The translations under genes were made by a program, and so were the position numbers. 64,000 nt of DNA, from positions 30,061,356 to 30,125,355 of the forward strand of contig OX463815.1 of assembly GCA_949825045.1 (NCBI GenBank), in the 5' to 3' direction. This document shows, piece by piece, positions 54,401-64,000 of this stretch; positions within the stretch are counted from its first letter, which is position 1, and the number at the start of each line of letters is the position of its first letter. The DNA comes from Argyresthia goedartella. Lineage: Eukaryota; Arthropoda; Insecta; Lepidoptera; Argyresthiidae. The notes below the pieces were generated by a model. It was not told the DNA's origin. It did no database searches and saw nothing but the letters and a program-made list of their open reading frames with translations.

Positions 54401-54653
54401 TCATAATCAGAAGTAGGATACTTACTAGGCTCAGCAGATTCCACGCTCGGCGGATAGTCGGTGGACGACGAGCTGTCTGTTGTATTCGCATTCTTGTGAT
54501 GCAGACTCCTGGTGGAGGCGCATCGCTGTAGGTACTTGCTTGAGGACCCGAAGAGCCGTAGGGAATGACGACGGTCCAATGATCGTGGTGCGGGGAAAGA
54601 AGCGCTTCGACGTTTGTTCGGACGTCCGTAGAGAATCTTGTCGTTTGGGTTGC
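51464..54653 (-). CDS. Ser/Asn-rich, probably disordered host protein (three 3' exons)
   Basis: Exons 54653-54426, 53579-53425 and 53347-51464 join at GT-AG sites with matching phases (split codon A|AG between the first two), giving about 754 residues to the stop. The first exon is basic and Ser-rich with kinase-type sites (PNKRRSASF, DRRHSLRLFG). The second holds the only compact-looking segment (SLLSRLFRRSGRSKQ, FPPTEWFNSKAVHLHCVAT). The last exon is a 627-residue Ser/Asn/Thr-rich tail with recurrent GPSSLE and SPSSGSLPR patterns, an Asn-rich middle and a short helical end (LTSLAAQKILKGVSINSVDT). The earlier part of the gene is upstream. I do not recognise the family; the composition suggests a scaffold or signalling adaptor. 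No lesions. Confidence 0.75.
53987..54373 (+). CDS. Small ORF with one membrane segment, inside an intron of the minus-strand gene
   Basis: Open for 128 codons; a second Met (MAGAAKSNADND) at 54085 could be the start of a 95-residue product. The C-terminal part has LLYWPAQLILWLTICLHTYLLC, a plausible membrane helix, followed by a basic tail (KARASKLDLSRRIAKLSQK). It lies between exons of the Ser/Asn-rich gene on the opposite strand. It could be a nested gene or retro-copy, or chance. No family recognised. Confidence 0.35.
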   Translation: MAIICLSVYYGNEVSFTEIKLISVKKSGCQVPRMAGAAKSNADNDLDNVEMSCKSNGEQHINSSTNQDELANVASQGIRWAGPYSKLLYWPAQLILWLTICLHTYLLCLKARASKLDLSRRIAKLSQK

Positions 54654-55150
54654 CTGGAAGATCAGAAATATGACTCATCATTGGTGTCAAAACAGGTTGG
54701 ATTCGTAGTGGGATAAGTCGGCGTAAACCTTAGGTGTCGATTAATATCTTGAGTGTCGATGAACCTAGCTTATACATTTGGCAAGATTGGAGATAAGATT
54801 GTAAAAAAAACTGCTTCTGCGATCTAGGAATACTCGAAGTAAATTAGTATGATATATATTTTGGTAATGAATGACAGTAAATAACAAATTAAGTTTTGAG
54901 GTTCCTCTTCTGCAGGATAACTATGACGGATTAAATTAAGTTTGACTAACGCCTTTACACTTAACAAATAGCTAACCAGTAATGTCTTGCTGAGAATCAC
55001 GCTTCATCAATAACCATGTTTTACTTTGCCATTTTCAAAAACAACATAATAATTACGCTGCGCTAACGTCGACTACAATACAACCTTTCACTAATAACCA
55101 CTTAACAAATAGACGTTAAAGAGCTAACACTAATGAGTCGTACTTCATAG
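54654..55150 (-). other. Intronic or upstream sequence, no exon seen
   Basis: AT-rich sequence upstream of the first visible exon of the Ser/Asn-rich gene, with stops in all frames. Confidence 0.4.
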
Positions 55151-55159
55151 CCAGCGGTC

Positions 55160-55840
55160 TTAAATTTGTAAGTAAATTATGGCCGAGCTAAATAAGTGAC
55201 GAACAAACACGCCGTTCCCGCAATCGGCCATAAATCTTTGACCAAGTTGACAACGCTGATCCACCCTGGCTATATTTTGACAAGTGTATTCCGAGCTACT
55301 TTTGCTCCTGTGAATTCGATCTATTTTAGGATCTGTCTCCCATAACTTCTTGAATCGTTCTGATTCTGCAGGCGTACCAGGCACATTGTCTAAGTAGGTG
55401 TATCTGCATATTTATCTTAACTGGTGAAATACAGTGTGACGGCTGGTGTACTCCAATGCACAAATGAGCAGAATTATCCAATAATTTAATATCTTCGCAG
55501 TCTACGACCTGCGTTTGCGCATTCCAACGCAATACGCGAAATCCAGAAATAACCCCGTACGGTACAAAGTCGCTCGGACGCTCGGACAACTAAATACCTT
55601 GAAAAACTGGTTCCAAGCAGTCTGGTGGCAGTCGATTTTTGAAGCAGTCGAACAAAACCTTTTCGTTTCCGTCGTGGTAATCTTTTAAAAGTGAAAAGCG
55701 GAAACCGTAGCACACAGCTTGTGAGAGTGATATGCAAACAAACAAAGCTGTTTGGTTTACTTCGGCATAGTACGAGTAAAATAAACGAAAATGTAAGCTG
55801 TAACGGTCTTGCTGGTACCATCTACTCGGAGGCAATACAT
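55160..55840 (-). other. Possible upstream exon(s) of the minus-strand gene
   Basis: Protein-like minus-strand frames overlap here: PGTPAESERFKKLWETDPKI (55160-55384), GVISGFRVLRWNAQTQVVD (55326-55589) and DRYSLHFRLFYSYYAEVNQT (55590-55835). The last is followed by a GTATTT. None joins to the exon at 54653 with a clearly consensus donor in the needed phase; the only phase-compatible site, GTCAAAG near 55240, is weak. This may be 5' UTR or an alternative first exon. Confidence 0.3.
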
Positions 55841-55863
55841 ATCGTCAGGTAGAACAACATAAC

Positions 55864-56053
55864 AACATCTACAGGCACATACATTGCTTCTGGCCCCACA
55901 CTAGGATACCCTGTGTCGTTGGTACCCGAAACAGGGACGTCACACACATATATACAAAGATCTGGAGGTTTTTTCTTTACCCCCAGCTGGGGATTGAACC
56001 CGGGACCTCTCGCATGGTAGGCAGAGCCACAACCGCTGCGCCGCAGAGGTCGT
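55864..56053 (-). repeat. tRNA-derived SINE, copy 2 (family A)
   Basis: Minus-strand head CGACCTCTGCGGCGCAGCGG with a GGTTCAATCCCC B-box-like segment, body ending at ATGTGCCTGTAGATGTT. Near-identical to 996-1172 apart from a different middle. Confidence 0.75.
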
Positions 56054-56059
56054 TTAGTA

Positions 56060-56720
56060 TGCGATGGTTTGCGAAGACAATAAGTATAACTTCTTGGTCT
56101 AACTATGTAGCTAGCTATATATACCAATCTTTACCTCGCAGGGCTGAGGATGAGCCACGCCTTATCAGCGATAAGCTTGTTCTCCTGAGCTGCGTGTAAA
56201 AATTCGCACAAATACTTTGTAGCTATCTTAATCTTGCCATCGGCATTTAATGGGTACTTACATCCAGCTACATATATTTGCCGTTTGCAACTCTAATACG
56301 GCATTAAGGACTTGTCCAATAAAAGCGATCAGCGTGCCGCAGCCAGGCACAATCAAAGGAATTCTGATCCACGGAATGTGGCTACATTTGCATGGCACGA
56401 GGGGACTATCTCAGCCCTGTCGTGGATGTTTCATGATCCTCACTTTAGATAGCTCAGTAAATGCAAGTTCCTGGGATGGGGACCGGTATTGAGAATTTTG
56501 TATGCTTATGATCAATTCATGCAATAAGATAGGCATCTTTTTCATTGGTGTGTGCTTCGGCGATTTGCGTGAAGTGCCGTGCTCTTAGGGTCGTTGAACC
56601 ATATTTCCGTATTTCAGAAGTAATGGACACTAATAGACCATTTCATGGTGAGTTATTCTTCGACTTTCGGCATTAACTATTCTCAACATTAAACTTATAA
56701 TATGTCACCGTAACATAGTC
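56060..56720. other. No gene seen
   Basis: Short ORFs without family motifs; no repeat ends found. Confidence 0.4.
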
Positions 56721-56722
56721 AT

Positions 56723-57016
56723 AGTTGACTATCGACAGATAGTAAACCAGAGTAACTTCTAAACCCTGTCGGGGTTTAGGATTACGTTTACTTTGTTCTT
56801 ACATGTCAACCTAACTCGAACACTATTCGGTGGCGTCGCTGCGCTCGCCCCCTCTAGTCTTCACCTAAGCTACCGCAGTGTTTGCGGTATTATGCGTTTG
56901 CAAGTTAAGTTTAAACCAGTTTACTATTTAACGGTTTTATCCGTTAGTTTATTAACTAACGCGTCATATAGTACCTAAACAGTACGCTACAGTTTACTAT
57001 CTGTCGAAAGTCGACC
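56723..57016. mobile_element. MITE with AGTTGACTATCGACAGATAG ends and the shared core
   Basis: 56723-56747 is mirrored by 56992-57016 with few mismatches. The interior carries CTTACATGTCAACCTAACTC, GCTGCGCTCGCCCC and TTCACCTAAGCTACCGCAG, the same core as 15181-15285 and 34036-34150. Confidence 0.75.
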
Positions 57017-57019
57017 GAC

Positions 57020-57780
57020 TAACAAGAAAAAAAACGTTAGTTTATATATATGGTAAAGTATCTGCCTTTAGATACCAAGTATTACTGGTATAATCGGCTA
57101 GTATTTTCATTATTCCCACCCTTGTCAACCCAAACCCAAGAGTTATACCCAAATTATGAGAAAACATCAGACCCAATAACCTCTCCCAATAAGTCATTGA
57201 CGCTTACGCGTAGTGTTTTACATGGTGTAAGTGACTCTCCAGTTTAACAGTCAAATAGCAATACAACCCACACTTTATCTACTTTTCCTATCTTCCCGCG
57301 ATCTCCTTCATAGTTAATCCCAGTTATTTCTGTATCGAATTCACAGTTACTTACTTAGCCCTTAGCAACAGCGACGTCAAAAGATAAGTACATACGTAGG
57401 AGGTACTTACTGTTCAAGTGAAGAAAACAAACATTACAAGTGAAGTGAACCCACAACATAGAAACTTGGTTTAGCGTTACCTAGAGACGCTATTCATTAA
57501 AAATATGATCTCGGCCTCAGCGCATTAGAACTGCCAACTTCAAGTTAGAACAACAGAGATCGAAAGAGAACGGCGCCAACAATGTCGCCACTTATATTTC
57601 AAGTTTCTACCTGAATCATATATATTATACAAAGAAGAATTTGGATGATTTCTCGTGGAAATTTGAGAATTAGGAATTAATCACCGACTCCAATACACGT
57701 CCATAAAATTCAAACAAAGGTTGGACTACAGTTTTGCCCCATAAACTACTACCTACTTGGTTGGTCGTGATAACTCGGTG
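57020..57780. other. No gene seen
   Basis: No coding motif, terminal repeat or tandem array that I can support. Confidence 0.4.
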
Positions 57781-57785
57781 TCGCT

Positions 57786-58158
57786 GTCGCAGTTGGTCGG
57801 TTAAATCAGACACTTAACTAACTCTCTAGACCGTTAATTAAATGCCGACGTTTAACCAAGTCACTAGCGTTTTGATTTAAATAAAGCATCGTCGAAAACG
57901 ATTAACAATCTGTCTTACCGAAAACCGGCGAGTTGGAAAACAAGATGGCGTCAGGTTGAACATGTAAGAACAACAAAAATACTTAAAGCATAAACTTAAG
58001 TACACATAAAAATGTATTGTATATTTATTCTTGCTTAGGAACGTTTAGACAACTCGTTAAACGGACGGACGGAATTTTAGTGACTTGGTTAAACGTCGGC
58101 ATTTAATTAACGGTCTAGAGAGTTAGTTAAGTGTCTGATTTAACCAACTAACTGCGAC
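57786..58158. mobile_element. TIR element with 81-bp arms (79 of 81 identical)
   Basis: 57786-57866 and the reverse complement of 58078-58158 differ at two positions. The 211-bp centre contains a partial copy, at 57940-57990, of the CTTACATGTTCAACCT core shared with three other elements. No coding capacity; no clean target duplication identified. Confidence 0.88.
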
Positions 58159-58159
58159 A

Positions 58160-58735
58160 TCTCTAAAAAGTATTTCAGATCTCTGGCTGTATCGAGACAA
58201 GTTTCGTTGCTCCATGACTGTTCCGTTAGACGTTTTATTTCTGAAGATACAAGCTCTCGGCTCGGTGCACAAAAATAACCGAAGTGTCAGTATCAGGAGC
58301 ACTGATTCACTATTATTTATATGTTTATCTGAAACACTGGGAACGAAACACGTTTGGGCAGCGAAGCGTGTGTGGTCTTGCATTCTCTTCCCGTCAACTT
58401 ACCCTTTGTTTCGCATTTTTTCGTCTGGAAATATCGCTTTATTGTTATTTCGAACTTAGCACTTCCAATAAGTGCACTGAATGTAGAAAGTCCTTTAGGG
58501 ACTCGTTTTTGATTAAAATTCCGAGCAACACCCGGTAAAAGCCACTCACTTTCATTAATCAAAAAAGTAGGTATATGTCGTTGGGTAATTTCTGAATCCA
58601 ATGGATTTACAGATAGGGCCCTTCATTTATAAAGGTTAACATGATCTACTTATCAGCTAGAGTCACCTTAAGTGCCTTCCCCCCCCCATTCGCCTTTCAA
58701 ACAGCTAAAATCCGTTTTTAGGGTAAGGGTTAAAC
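58160..58735. other. No gene seen
   Basis: Overlapping short ORFs on both strands near 58214-58600 show no family motif. Confidence 0.4.
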
Positions 58736-58739
58736 CGGA

Positions 58740-59375
58740 CCCTACTACTAAGACTCCGCTGTCCGTCGGTCTGTCTGTCCGTCTGTCACCAAGCTGTATC
58801 TCATGAACCGTGATAGTTAGACACTTGAAATATTCACAGATGATGTATTTCTATTGCCATATGTATCCATTGTAAAATATATAATTGGACTCAGTACAGT
58901 AGTATAATTTTAACCGTAAATAATATACTCGTGTCACTAAAAACCGGCCAAGTGCGAGTCGGACTCGCGCACGGAGGGTTACGTACCATTATCTATTAAA
59001 ACGGCAAAAAAATCACGTTTGTTGTTTGGGAGCCCCCCTTAAATATTTGTTTTATTTTAATATCACTATTGTTTTTTAAGTGAATATATAACTAAATATT
59101 CTGTGTACACTTTAAGCGTCTACCTGTTGCTGTTATCAATATCGAGCAAACACGAGCAAAAAACTCACGTTTGTTGTATGGGAGCCCCTTTAATATTTAT
59201 TTTATTATGTTTTAGTATTTGTTGTTACAGCGGCAATAGAAATAAATCATCTGTGAAAATTTCATTATTTCATGAGATATAGCCTGGTGACAGACGGACG
59301 GACGGACGGGACGGACGGACAGCGGAGGTTTAGTAATAGGGTCCCGTTTGGCACCATTTAGGTACGGTACCCTGC
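58740..59375. repeat. Head-to-head pair of ACGG-microsatellite repeats
   Basis: GACCCTACTACTAAGACTCC, CGCTGTCCGTC and (GTCC)n at 58740-58800 are the reverse complement of (GGAC)n and GGAGGTTTAGTAATAGGGTC at 59285-59345. AACCGGCCAAGTGCGAGTCG at 58942 and GGTACGGTACCCT near 59365 are the standard ends of the family also at 8116-8595. Confidence 0.65.
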
Positions 59376-59504
59376 AAAACCGTATCTATTGCAAAGATAA
59401 TAATTTAAATATAATAATCCAAGAAAATAATTTATAAAAATAACGACGTACACATATTTTTTTCTTGAAACTTATCGTAACATAACACGGCCTCAAGCCT
59501 TTTC

Positions 59505-59768
59505 GCACAATGGTGGCAGAGACACAATTGTGCCCACTTTGAGCCAGTTATTCGATACTTAATTTTGCGTGAGGGGGCTAGCCCATTGCCGCAGCTATGG
59601 AGTAATGAAGGTTTCCTCACGGTTTTTTTTTCCATATAATGTTAGAACGTCCGTATAATGTACTTAAGATAAATTAATTCTCTCATTGGTACATGGTCAG
59701 GAATCGAACCTGCGTCTCCTGTGTGAGAAGAAAGCGTGAAACCCATATTAGACCACGGAGCTCGGTTA
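59505..59768 (-). repeat. tRNA-headed SINE (family C relative), copy 2
   Basis: Shares GGCACAATTGTGCCCACTTT-like body and the GCAGGTTCGATTCCTG head, in the same orientation, with 49470-49722. Confidence 0.7.
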
Positions 59769-59789
59769 CTCTCGAAACTTAAATGGTAT

Positions 59790-60165
59790 AAATTGGTTTT
59801 TATTTTACATATTCACAACATTGTTGTGAGGCCAGTCCACGCTGGACGAATGTGACGCACGGACGCGACTGACTAAAACAAAAAAGTCTATTTCCTAATT
59901 CTTAATATAATTATTTCGTCTCATAAGCGTTATGTTTTATTTTACAGTAAGCACTGAGGCAAAACCTAAATAGAGGTTCCTCGAGTTATTGGTGCGGCTA
60001 CTTTCATAGTCCATGTACAGAACCAGGTACATTTATGAGTTTGTGTGTGGTATTGATAGAAAATGCAGTCGGGTTATTTATTTTTATAATTATGTTACTT
60101 GTTTGAGTAATGAATTTTAGCCACATTTTGGTTTCTGTCATTATTCCTCAAAAAATAATAACCGT
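59790..60165. repeat. Composite repeat, inverted partner of 49709-50210
   Basis: TTGTGAGGCCAGTCCACGCT, AAATGCAGTCGGGTTATTTA and TTTCTGTCATTATTCCTC correspond to the other copy read backwards. Confidence 0.75.
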
Positions 60166-60189
60166 GAGATCATATAATTAATTTAGCAA

Positions 60190-60945
60190 GGTTGAAACGA
60201 AACGCGATTGAAAAAATTTGTGACAAAAAGCGGTTATTTACTATTTTCAGTCATGTTTTGACACCTGAATGTTACAACACAAACCATTGCTCTGTCAGTG
60301 AGGAGTTGCTCACGTCCGAAGAATTGGTTCCTGCAGCCCTTCACGTCCTCCCGGGTAGTGCTAATGAGCAACAAATTATTCTCAAGGTGCTAATTTCCAG
60401 GTTCTCGGAGAACCTGACCAAATTGTGATATTTCAAATACTCTTGAGACTGGCAAAATTTACCTAAAAAGAGGTTAGCATACCAAATTAAAAGAAGAAAA
60501 AATTTAACTTGCAAGATTCGATTACCGACAGACAGACAGACAGGCAGACAACGGGACAGGTGAAACTAAATAAAAGCTTGTAAAAAAGATAGATTGCTCT
60601 GTCAAATTGATAATAACCTCTATGTTCGGTCAGCTCAAAAAATTTGACGATTTTGGCTTATTTTTCGTCCCGATTCCTGGTTTATACGTGACTTTTGATA
60701 CCTGCTTACCAGATTACCTCAGCACTGTCATAATGGATACCGATCCAGAACCCACTACAGGCAGCAGAGGACAAGATGCAGAAACACGACCATCTTATGG
60801 GCGATTTTACAGAACGCGTCATAATAAATGTTCAAGATGAAAGTGATGGCGACGATGATGATGATGAAGAAGATGAGGACGACATATCCGACGACCCCAC
60901 ATTAACATATGTAACATGGTGCATCCCTCAATGTGTTTGTATTTT
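60190..60945 (+). pseudogene. 5' region of an unidentified element, copy 2
   Basis: The leader blocks (GAGGAGTTGCTCACGTCCGA, GCTAATTTCCAGGTTC, AGATTGCTCTGTC) match the minus strand at 32560-32900. The frame from 60733 (MDTDPEPTTGSRG) is followed after a frame change by FTERVIINVQDESD and an unbroken acidic run. A (GACA)n microsatellite at 60525-60550 is an insertion relative to the other copy. The enzyme-coding part is absent, so function is unknown. Confidence 0.45.
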
Positions 60946-60954
60946 GTAGTGTGT

Positions 60955-61330
60955 ATTTCGCGCTATCTTCATCTTTAGTCTTGATATATGTGCACGCCGT
61001 TCTCGTAAAACCAAATCTAGGTTTCTTTCTTTAAAGAAAGAAACCTAGCCTTTCTATATCCATCTATATCCTCACTAGTGCTCCACCAAATTGACCGTAT
61101 TGGGTGTGCTAAGAACTGTCCCTTCACTGTGCTTCGGCTAATATATTATGTTCGATCGAAGATCGTGCTTTTATTCATTAATGCTTCGCATCCCATACAT
61201 TTTAGCTAACGCAATCAGGCAAGGACCGCAGGGATAAATACCACACCTAATTTACTCTAACATACCACACACTAAAGTCTGTGGCGCTCGCCGTAGCTCG
61301 TAGTCACCGCTCGTCCAGTGTGGATGCGCC
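60955..61330. repeat. Interspersed repeat, inverted partner of 24620-24990 plus 26786-26850
   Basis: 60960-61022 matches 26786-26850 and 61055-61330 matches 24620-24990, all in reverse complement and in mirrored order. Only the palindrome at 61017-61048 lies between the two blocks here; in the other copy 1.8 kb of LINE sequence does. Confidence 0.75.
61017..61048. repeat. 32-bp perfect palindrome
   Basis: 61017-61032 (starting CTAGGTTTCTTTCTTT) is the exact reverse complement of 61033-61048, with no loop. Confidence 0.95.
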
Positions 61331-61934
61331 ATGTGTCAAATGTCGAAGTGTCAGTATTGTATCGACTTTTATATTCGCACGGAACCGTAAAAATATGCAT
61401 CTATGCATTCTCATTAACTTTAGCGCACATTCACATTATTTTTAACCGTATGAGTTTAAAAGTAATAGTTTATTTTTGTCACCCAGTCTCCCGACATTTT
61501 AAATAATGAATAGCGCTCGCGAAAATAGTAAATCATTTTGATAATTTACTCGTGACACATAATCTGGGAATGTTTTTTAATTGCAGAAATTTTTTAGTAT
61601 GATGGTTAATTTAAACAACATTTTTTTTCGGTCGAGAAAGTCATCTTAGTGAATCCGCCATCAGCAAGATCTTTTAATTTTGAACATCTTTAATTCAACA
61701 CAACATGTGTCGTATTTTGAGAAAATCCCAGTACTCGGCTCCCTAAATCGACCGGCCGACTACTGGGAATATAGATATACTATAATATGAGTACCAGTAC
61801 TCAGCCGGTTTGATTTATGAAAATTGTTTTATTAAACAATTCATTTAATTGTAAAATTATATAAATATTAAAATAATACCTGAAATGTTCACAGATTGTG
61901 TATGATTAAGTTATATATTATAATAATAGTAATA
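61331..61934. other. No gene seen
   Basis: AT-rich, no motif or repeat structure that I can support. Confidence 0.4.
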
Positions 61935-62228
61935 ATAAATGTAGCCCATTAATTTCCCCACCGAGGGACATAGGCCTTTACCCAGATATGAGTAAGATTA
62001 AGCCATACTCCACCACGCTGGCTCAGTGCTGGTTGGTGGAGGGGTTTAGTTTAACGACCACTACCGCGTAGTGATAATATCCGGACGGCTTAACATGTCA
62101 TCCGAAACACTGAACGTCCGATGAAGTGCTTAGGATAAATTGATTATCTCATAGGAAATTGGACAGGATTCGAACCTGCATCTCCTTTACGAGAAGCAAA
62201 CGTGAAACTTATTAGACCACGGAGCTCG
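61935..62228 (-). repeat. tRNA-headed SINE (family C), full body
   Basis: Minus-strand head GCAGGTTCGAATCCTGTCC near 62160-62228, then AACGTCCGATG-type linker and a body with CACTGAGCCAGCGTGGTGGA. The head matches 16500-16616 and the body matches 17118-17290, both in reverse complement. Confidence 0.72.
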
Positions 62229-64000
62229 TTATATATTACAAAAGATATTTAGAATAAAATAAAACTAACAATTAAAGCGTTCATCCATACGATATGCGTA
62301 CCTACATTTAACATGCATTTAGGGGTTTATTTTTGTTTATTTTCAGATATATTTAGAGCTCTTTTATTTTATTTTAGAGATCTTACTTTAAAAACCTTCG
62401 AGTGAGGGAGGTTCCGACTCACAATTGTTAATTATTTGTTAAATTTTCTTATTTCATTTCATGAAGAAATTTAGTAACGGCCGAGTACTGGGCCTTAGAT
62501 GGCCGACATTAGGGGATTGAGCAAACAGAAATATTTCATAAAAACATTTTTTTTGTCCTAGAAGCTTACATTAATTGTTTTAATAATATTTATTAACCAA
62601 CAAGCTTCAAACTTCAAACTGCAAAATGTTTATTTCAAAATACATTCTTACGAACACTTTTTGAATGTCATTTGAATCTATACAATGCAAGAAAAACAAT
62701 ACTGCTTTGGAAAGTGTGAAAGTGGTCCTGACTTTTTCTTTTCTTTTAACTTTTCTTTTCGTTTTTTTTTTTTTTCAAAAATAGGTCTTGCGTTACATTC
62801 GTGTGCGTGGTTCTTGTGCTGCGCTGGAAAATCAGAGCTCCATACCTCTTGATGTAATCATCTAACCGTTAATATGCTTTATAACATAATGCCTTTAAAT
62901 GTCTTCTGTGACAGAAGCGCACCAAATTTATTTTCAACGAATTTCTAGTAAAATATTACGAGAATTCATTTTAGAAATTTCCGCTGAACGGCCGACTATT
63001 GCCTAGCCTACCAACTAAATTTAAAAACTGACTAAAAGTGGGCACAATTGAGTCTCTGCCACTCCGTATGGGAAAATGAATGACACCATGTATTTATTCA
63101 ACAAAAACATACCTAACCAAAATATAAGTTAGGAAGCTAAAGGTTAGCATAATTTAAACAAACATTAACATTGTTATGCTGCAATACAGACCGTTAGATA
63201 GAGCCCAAATATTGGAAACCCGATAACGCAGCCCACTCTAACAGCACTTAAACAGTGTTTATGAAACATTCCATTCCACAATTGTGATGCCCACGTGTTT
63301 ATATCAGGAGCCGGCCACACGTGCAGCGTGTTAAGTGTTAATGTATCGATAGCAACTACTGACACGTCCTGCACATGGCTCGAGCGAGAGTGGATCCTGA
63401 GTTGGATGTAGCCGAAATAACCGAATTCCGTGTCTCCTTTTTTCATTCGAATATGGCCGATGGCATGGGCCCGATGCAAAGATTTATCTCCAATTTAGTG
63501 ATTATGACATGAGGTGGGCTACATTCCATAGTTCCTCAGGTTACCCCAGCCCGAAACCCACTGGTCTTGTACGATAAATGAATTAGCTACTAGACAAGGT
63601 TACTCATGAACGAAATGCTATTACAAGTAACACTATCATCTTAATAACTTTATCAACTTCATATTTATGATGATCCATTTCAAGAGCATATAATATTTTA
63701 AAGGATATGTGTTATTTAATGCAGCTTCTTTAAAATACCAGCTTCGAATTCATAATTACTTAATTTTCCTCTGAATGGACAGGTCGGCATCAATTTTTAA
63801 GCGCTTCATAAACACTTTTTAATGCATACTGCGTGATAATTCTATAGCACTAAATTTATGATTCATATGTCTACACATTGACAGATTTAATAAAATCTAT
63901 TTTTATACGTTGGCATAAGTAATTGCTGACTGCATCTACTATACTAGATTCGCATTATTATTTGGAACTCGCTGCGCTGCGGCGCTGCCCCAGCTCTGCT
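62229..64000. other. No gene seen; short SINE fragment near 63033-63062
   Basis: Poly-T/pyrimidine tracts at 62735-62780 and an isolated AAAGTGGGCACAATTG fragment of the 49470/59505 repeat. The 101-codon minus-strand ORF at 63174-63479 has no recognisable domain. The last 40 bases are GC-rich and could begin another feature outside the window. Confidence 0.4.

Noticed and set aside
58214..58601. Several overlapping ORFs on both strands
   Set aside because: All are short, mutually exclusive and lack motifs; likely chance.
63174..63479. 101-codon minus-strand ORF
   Set aside because: No domain, splice or poly(A) context supports it; composition is like the surrounding sequence.
1..64000. CRISPR arrays, rRNA genes, integrated viral genes
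   Set aside because: No spaced identical repeats of CRISPR type, no rRNA-like blocks, and all reverse transcriptases match non-LTR retrotransposons; no capsid, envelope or protease-integrase order was seen.

Overview
The window looks like an insect nuclear genome, most likely Lepidoptera. It is AT-rich, with spliced host genes separated by dense, mostly decayed transposable elements (TEs): RTE-, CR1/L2- and Jockey-type LINEs, tRNA-headed SINEs, Helitron, hAT, piggyBac, Tc1/mariner-like, MULE/FoldBack-like elements and several MITE families. Some repeats are types I associate with moths and butterflies (the AACCGACTTC repeat and the GTGCGAGTCGGACTCGC repeat). No rRNA, genuine tRNA, CRISPR array, bacterial-style operon or viral gene was seen.

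Host genes are few. On the minus strand at 13109-14132 lie the first four coding exons of phosphatidate cytidylyltransferase (CDP-diacylglycerol synthase, CdsA). Every splice phase agrees, and the rest of the gene must lie beyond the left edge because the next intron is more than 13 kb long and full of TEs. On the plus strand at 22411-23187 is a two-exon gene for an acidic protein with a coiled-coil-like N-terminus. On the minus strand at 51464-54653 are three 3' exons of a long Ser/Asn-rich, probably disordered protein; a small plus-strand ORF lies in one of its introns.

Layout: 0-11 kb holds TE remnants, a CR1/L2-type LINE, two copies of a FoldBack-like MITE, a degenerate tandem array and a piggyBac-type MITE. 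11.2-14.1 kb is CdsA, with a 5'-truncated retroelement ORF (PD-(D/E)XK-like) in its intron. 14.6-20.7 kb has an RTE LINE split by a MITE, SINEs, a LINE derivative that keeps ORF1 but has no RT, tandem repeats and a Helitron helicase tail. 22.4-27 kb has the small gene and LINE debris. 27.6-30.0 kb is a complete-looking DD82E Tc1/mariner-like element with an intron-containing transposase, sitting in a LINE. 33.8-47.0 kb is a four-level nest: an RTE LINE split by a THAP-carrying element, split by a hAT element with an 8-bp target duplication, split by a MULE/FoldBack-like element with long inverted repeats and a 10-bp target duplication. 47-49.5 kb is a Jockey LINE interrupted by a piggyBac remnant. 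49.5-64 kb has SINEs, inverted repeat pairs, TIR elements and the Ser/Asn-rich gene.

The strongest candidates for something little described are the MULE/FoldBack-like element, whose transposase continues into a ubiquitin-protease-like domain, and a group of four MITEs that share one core but carry different terminal inverted repeats.
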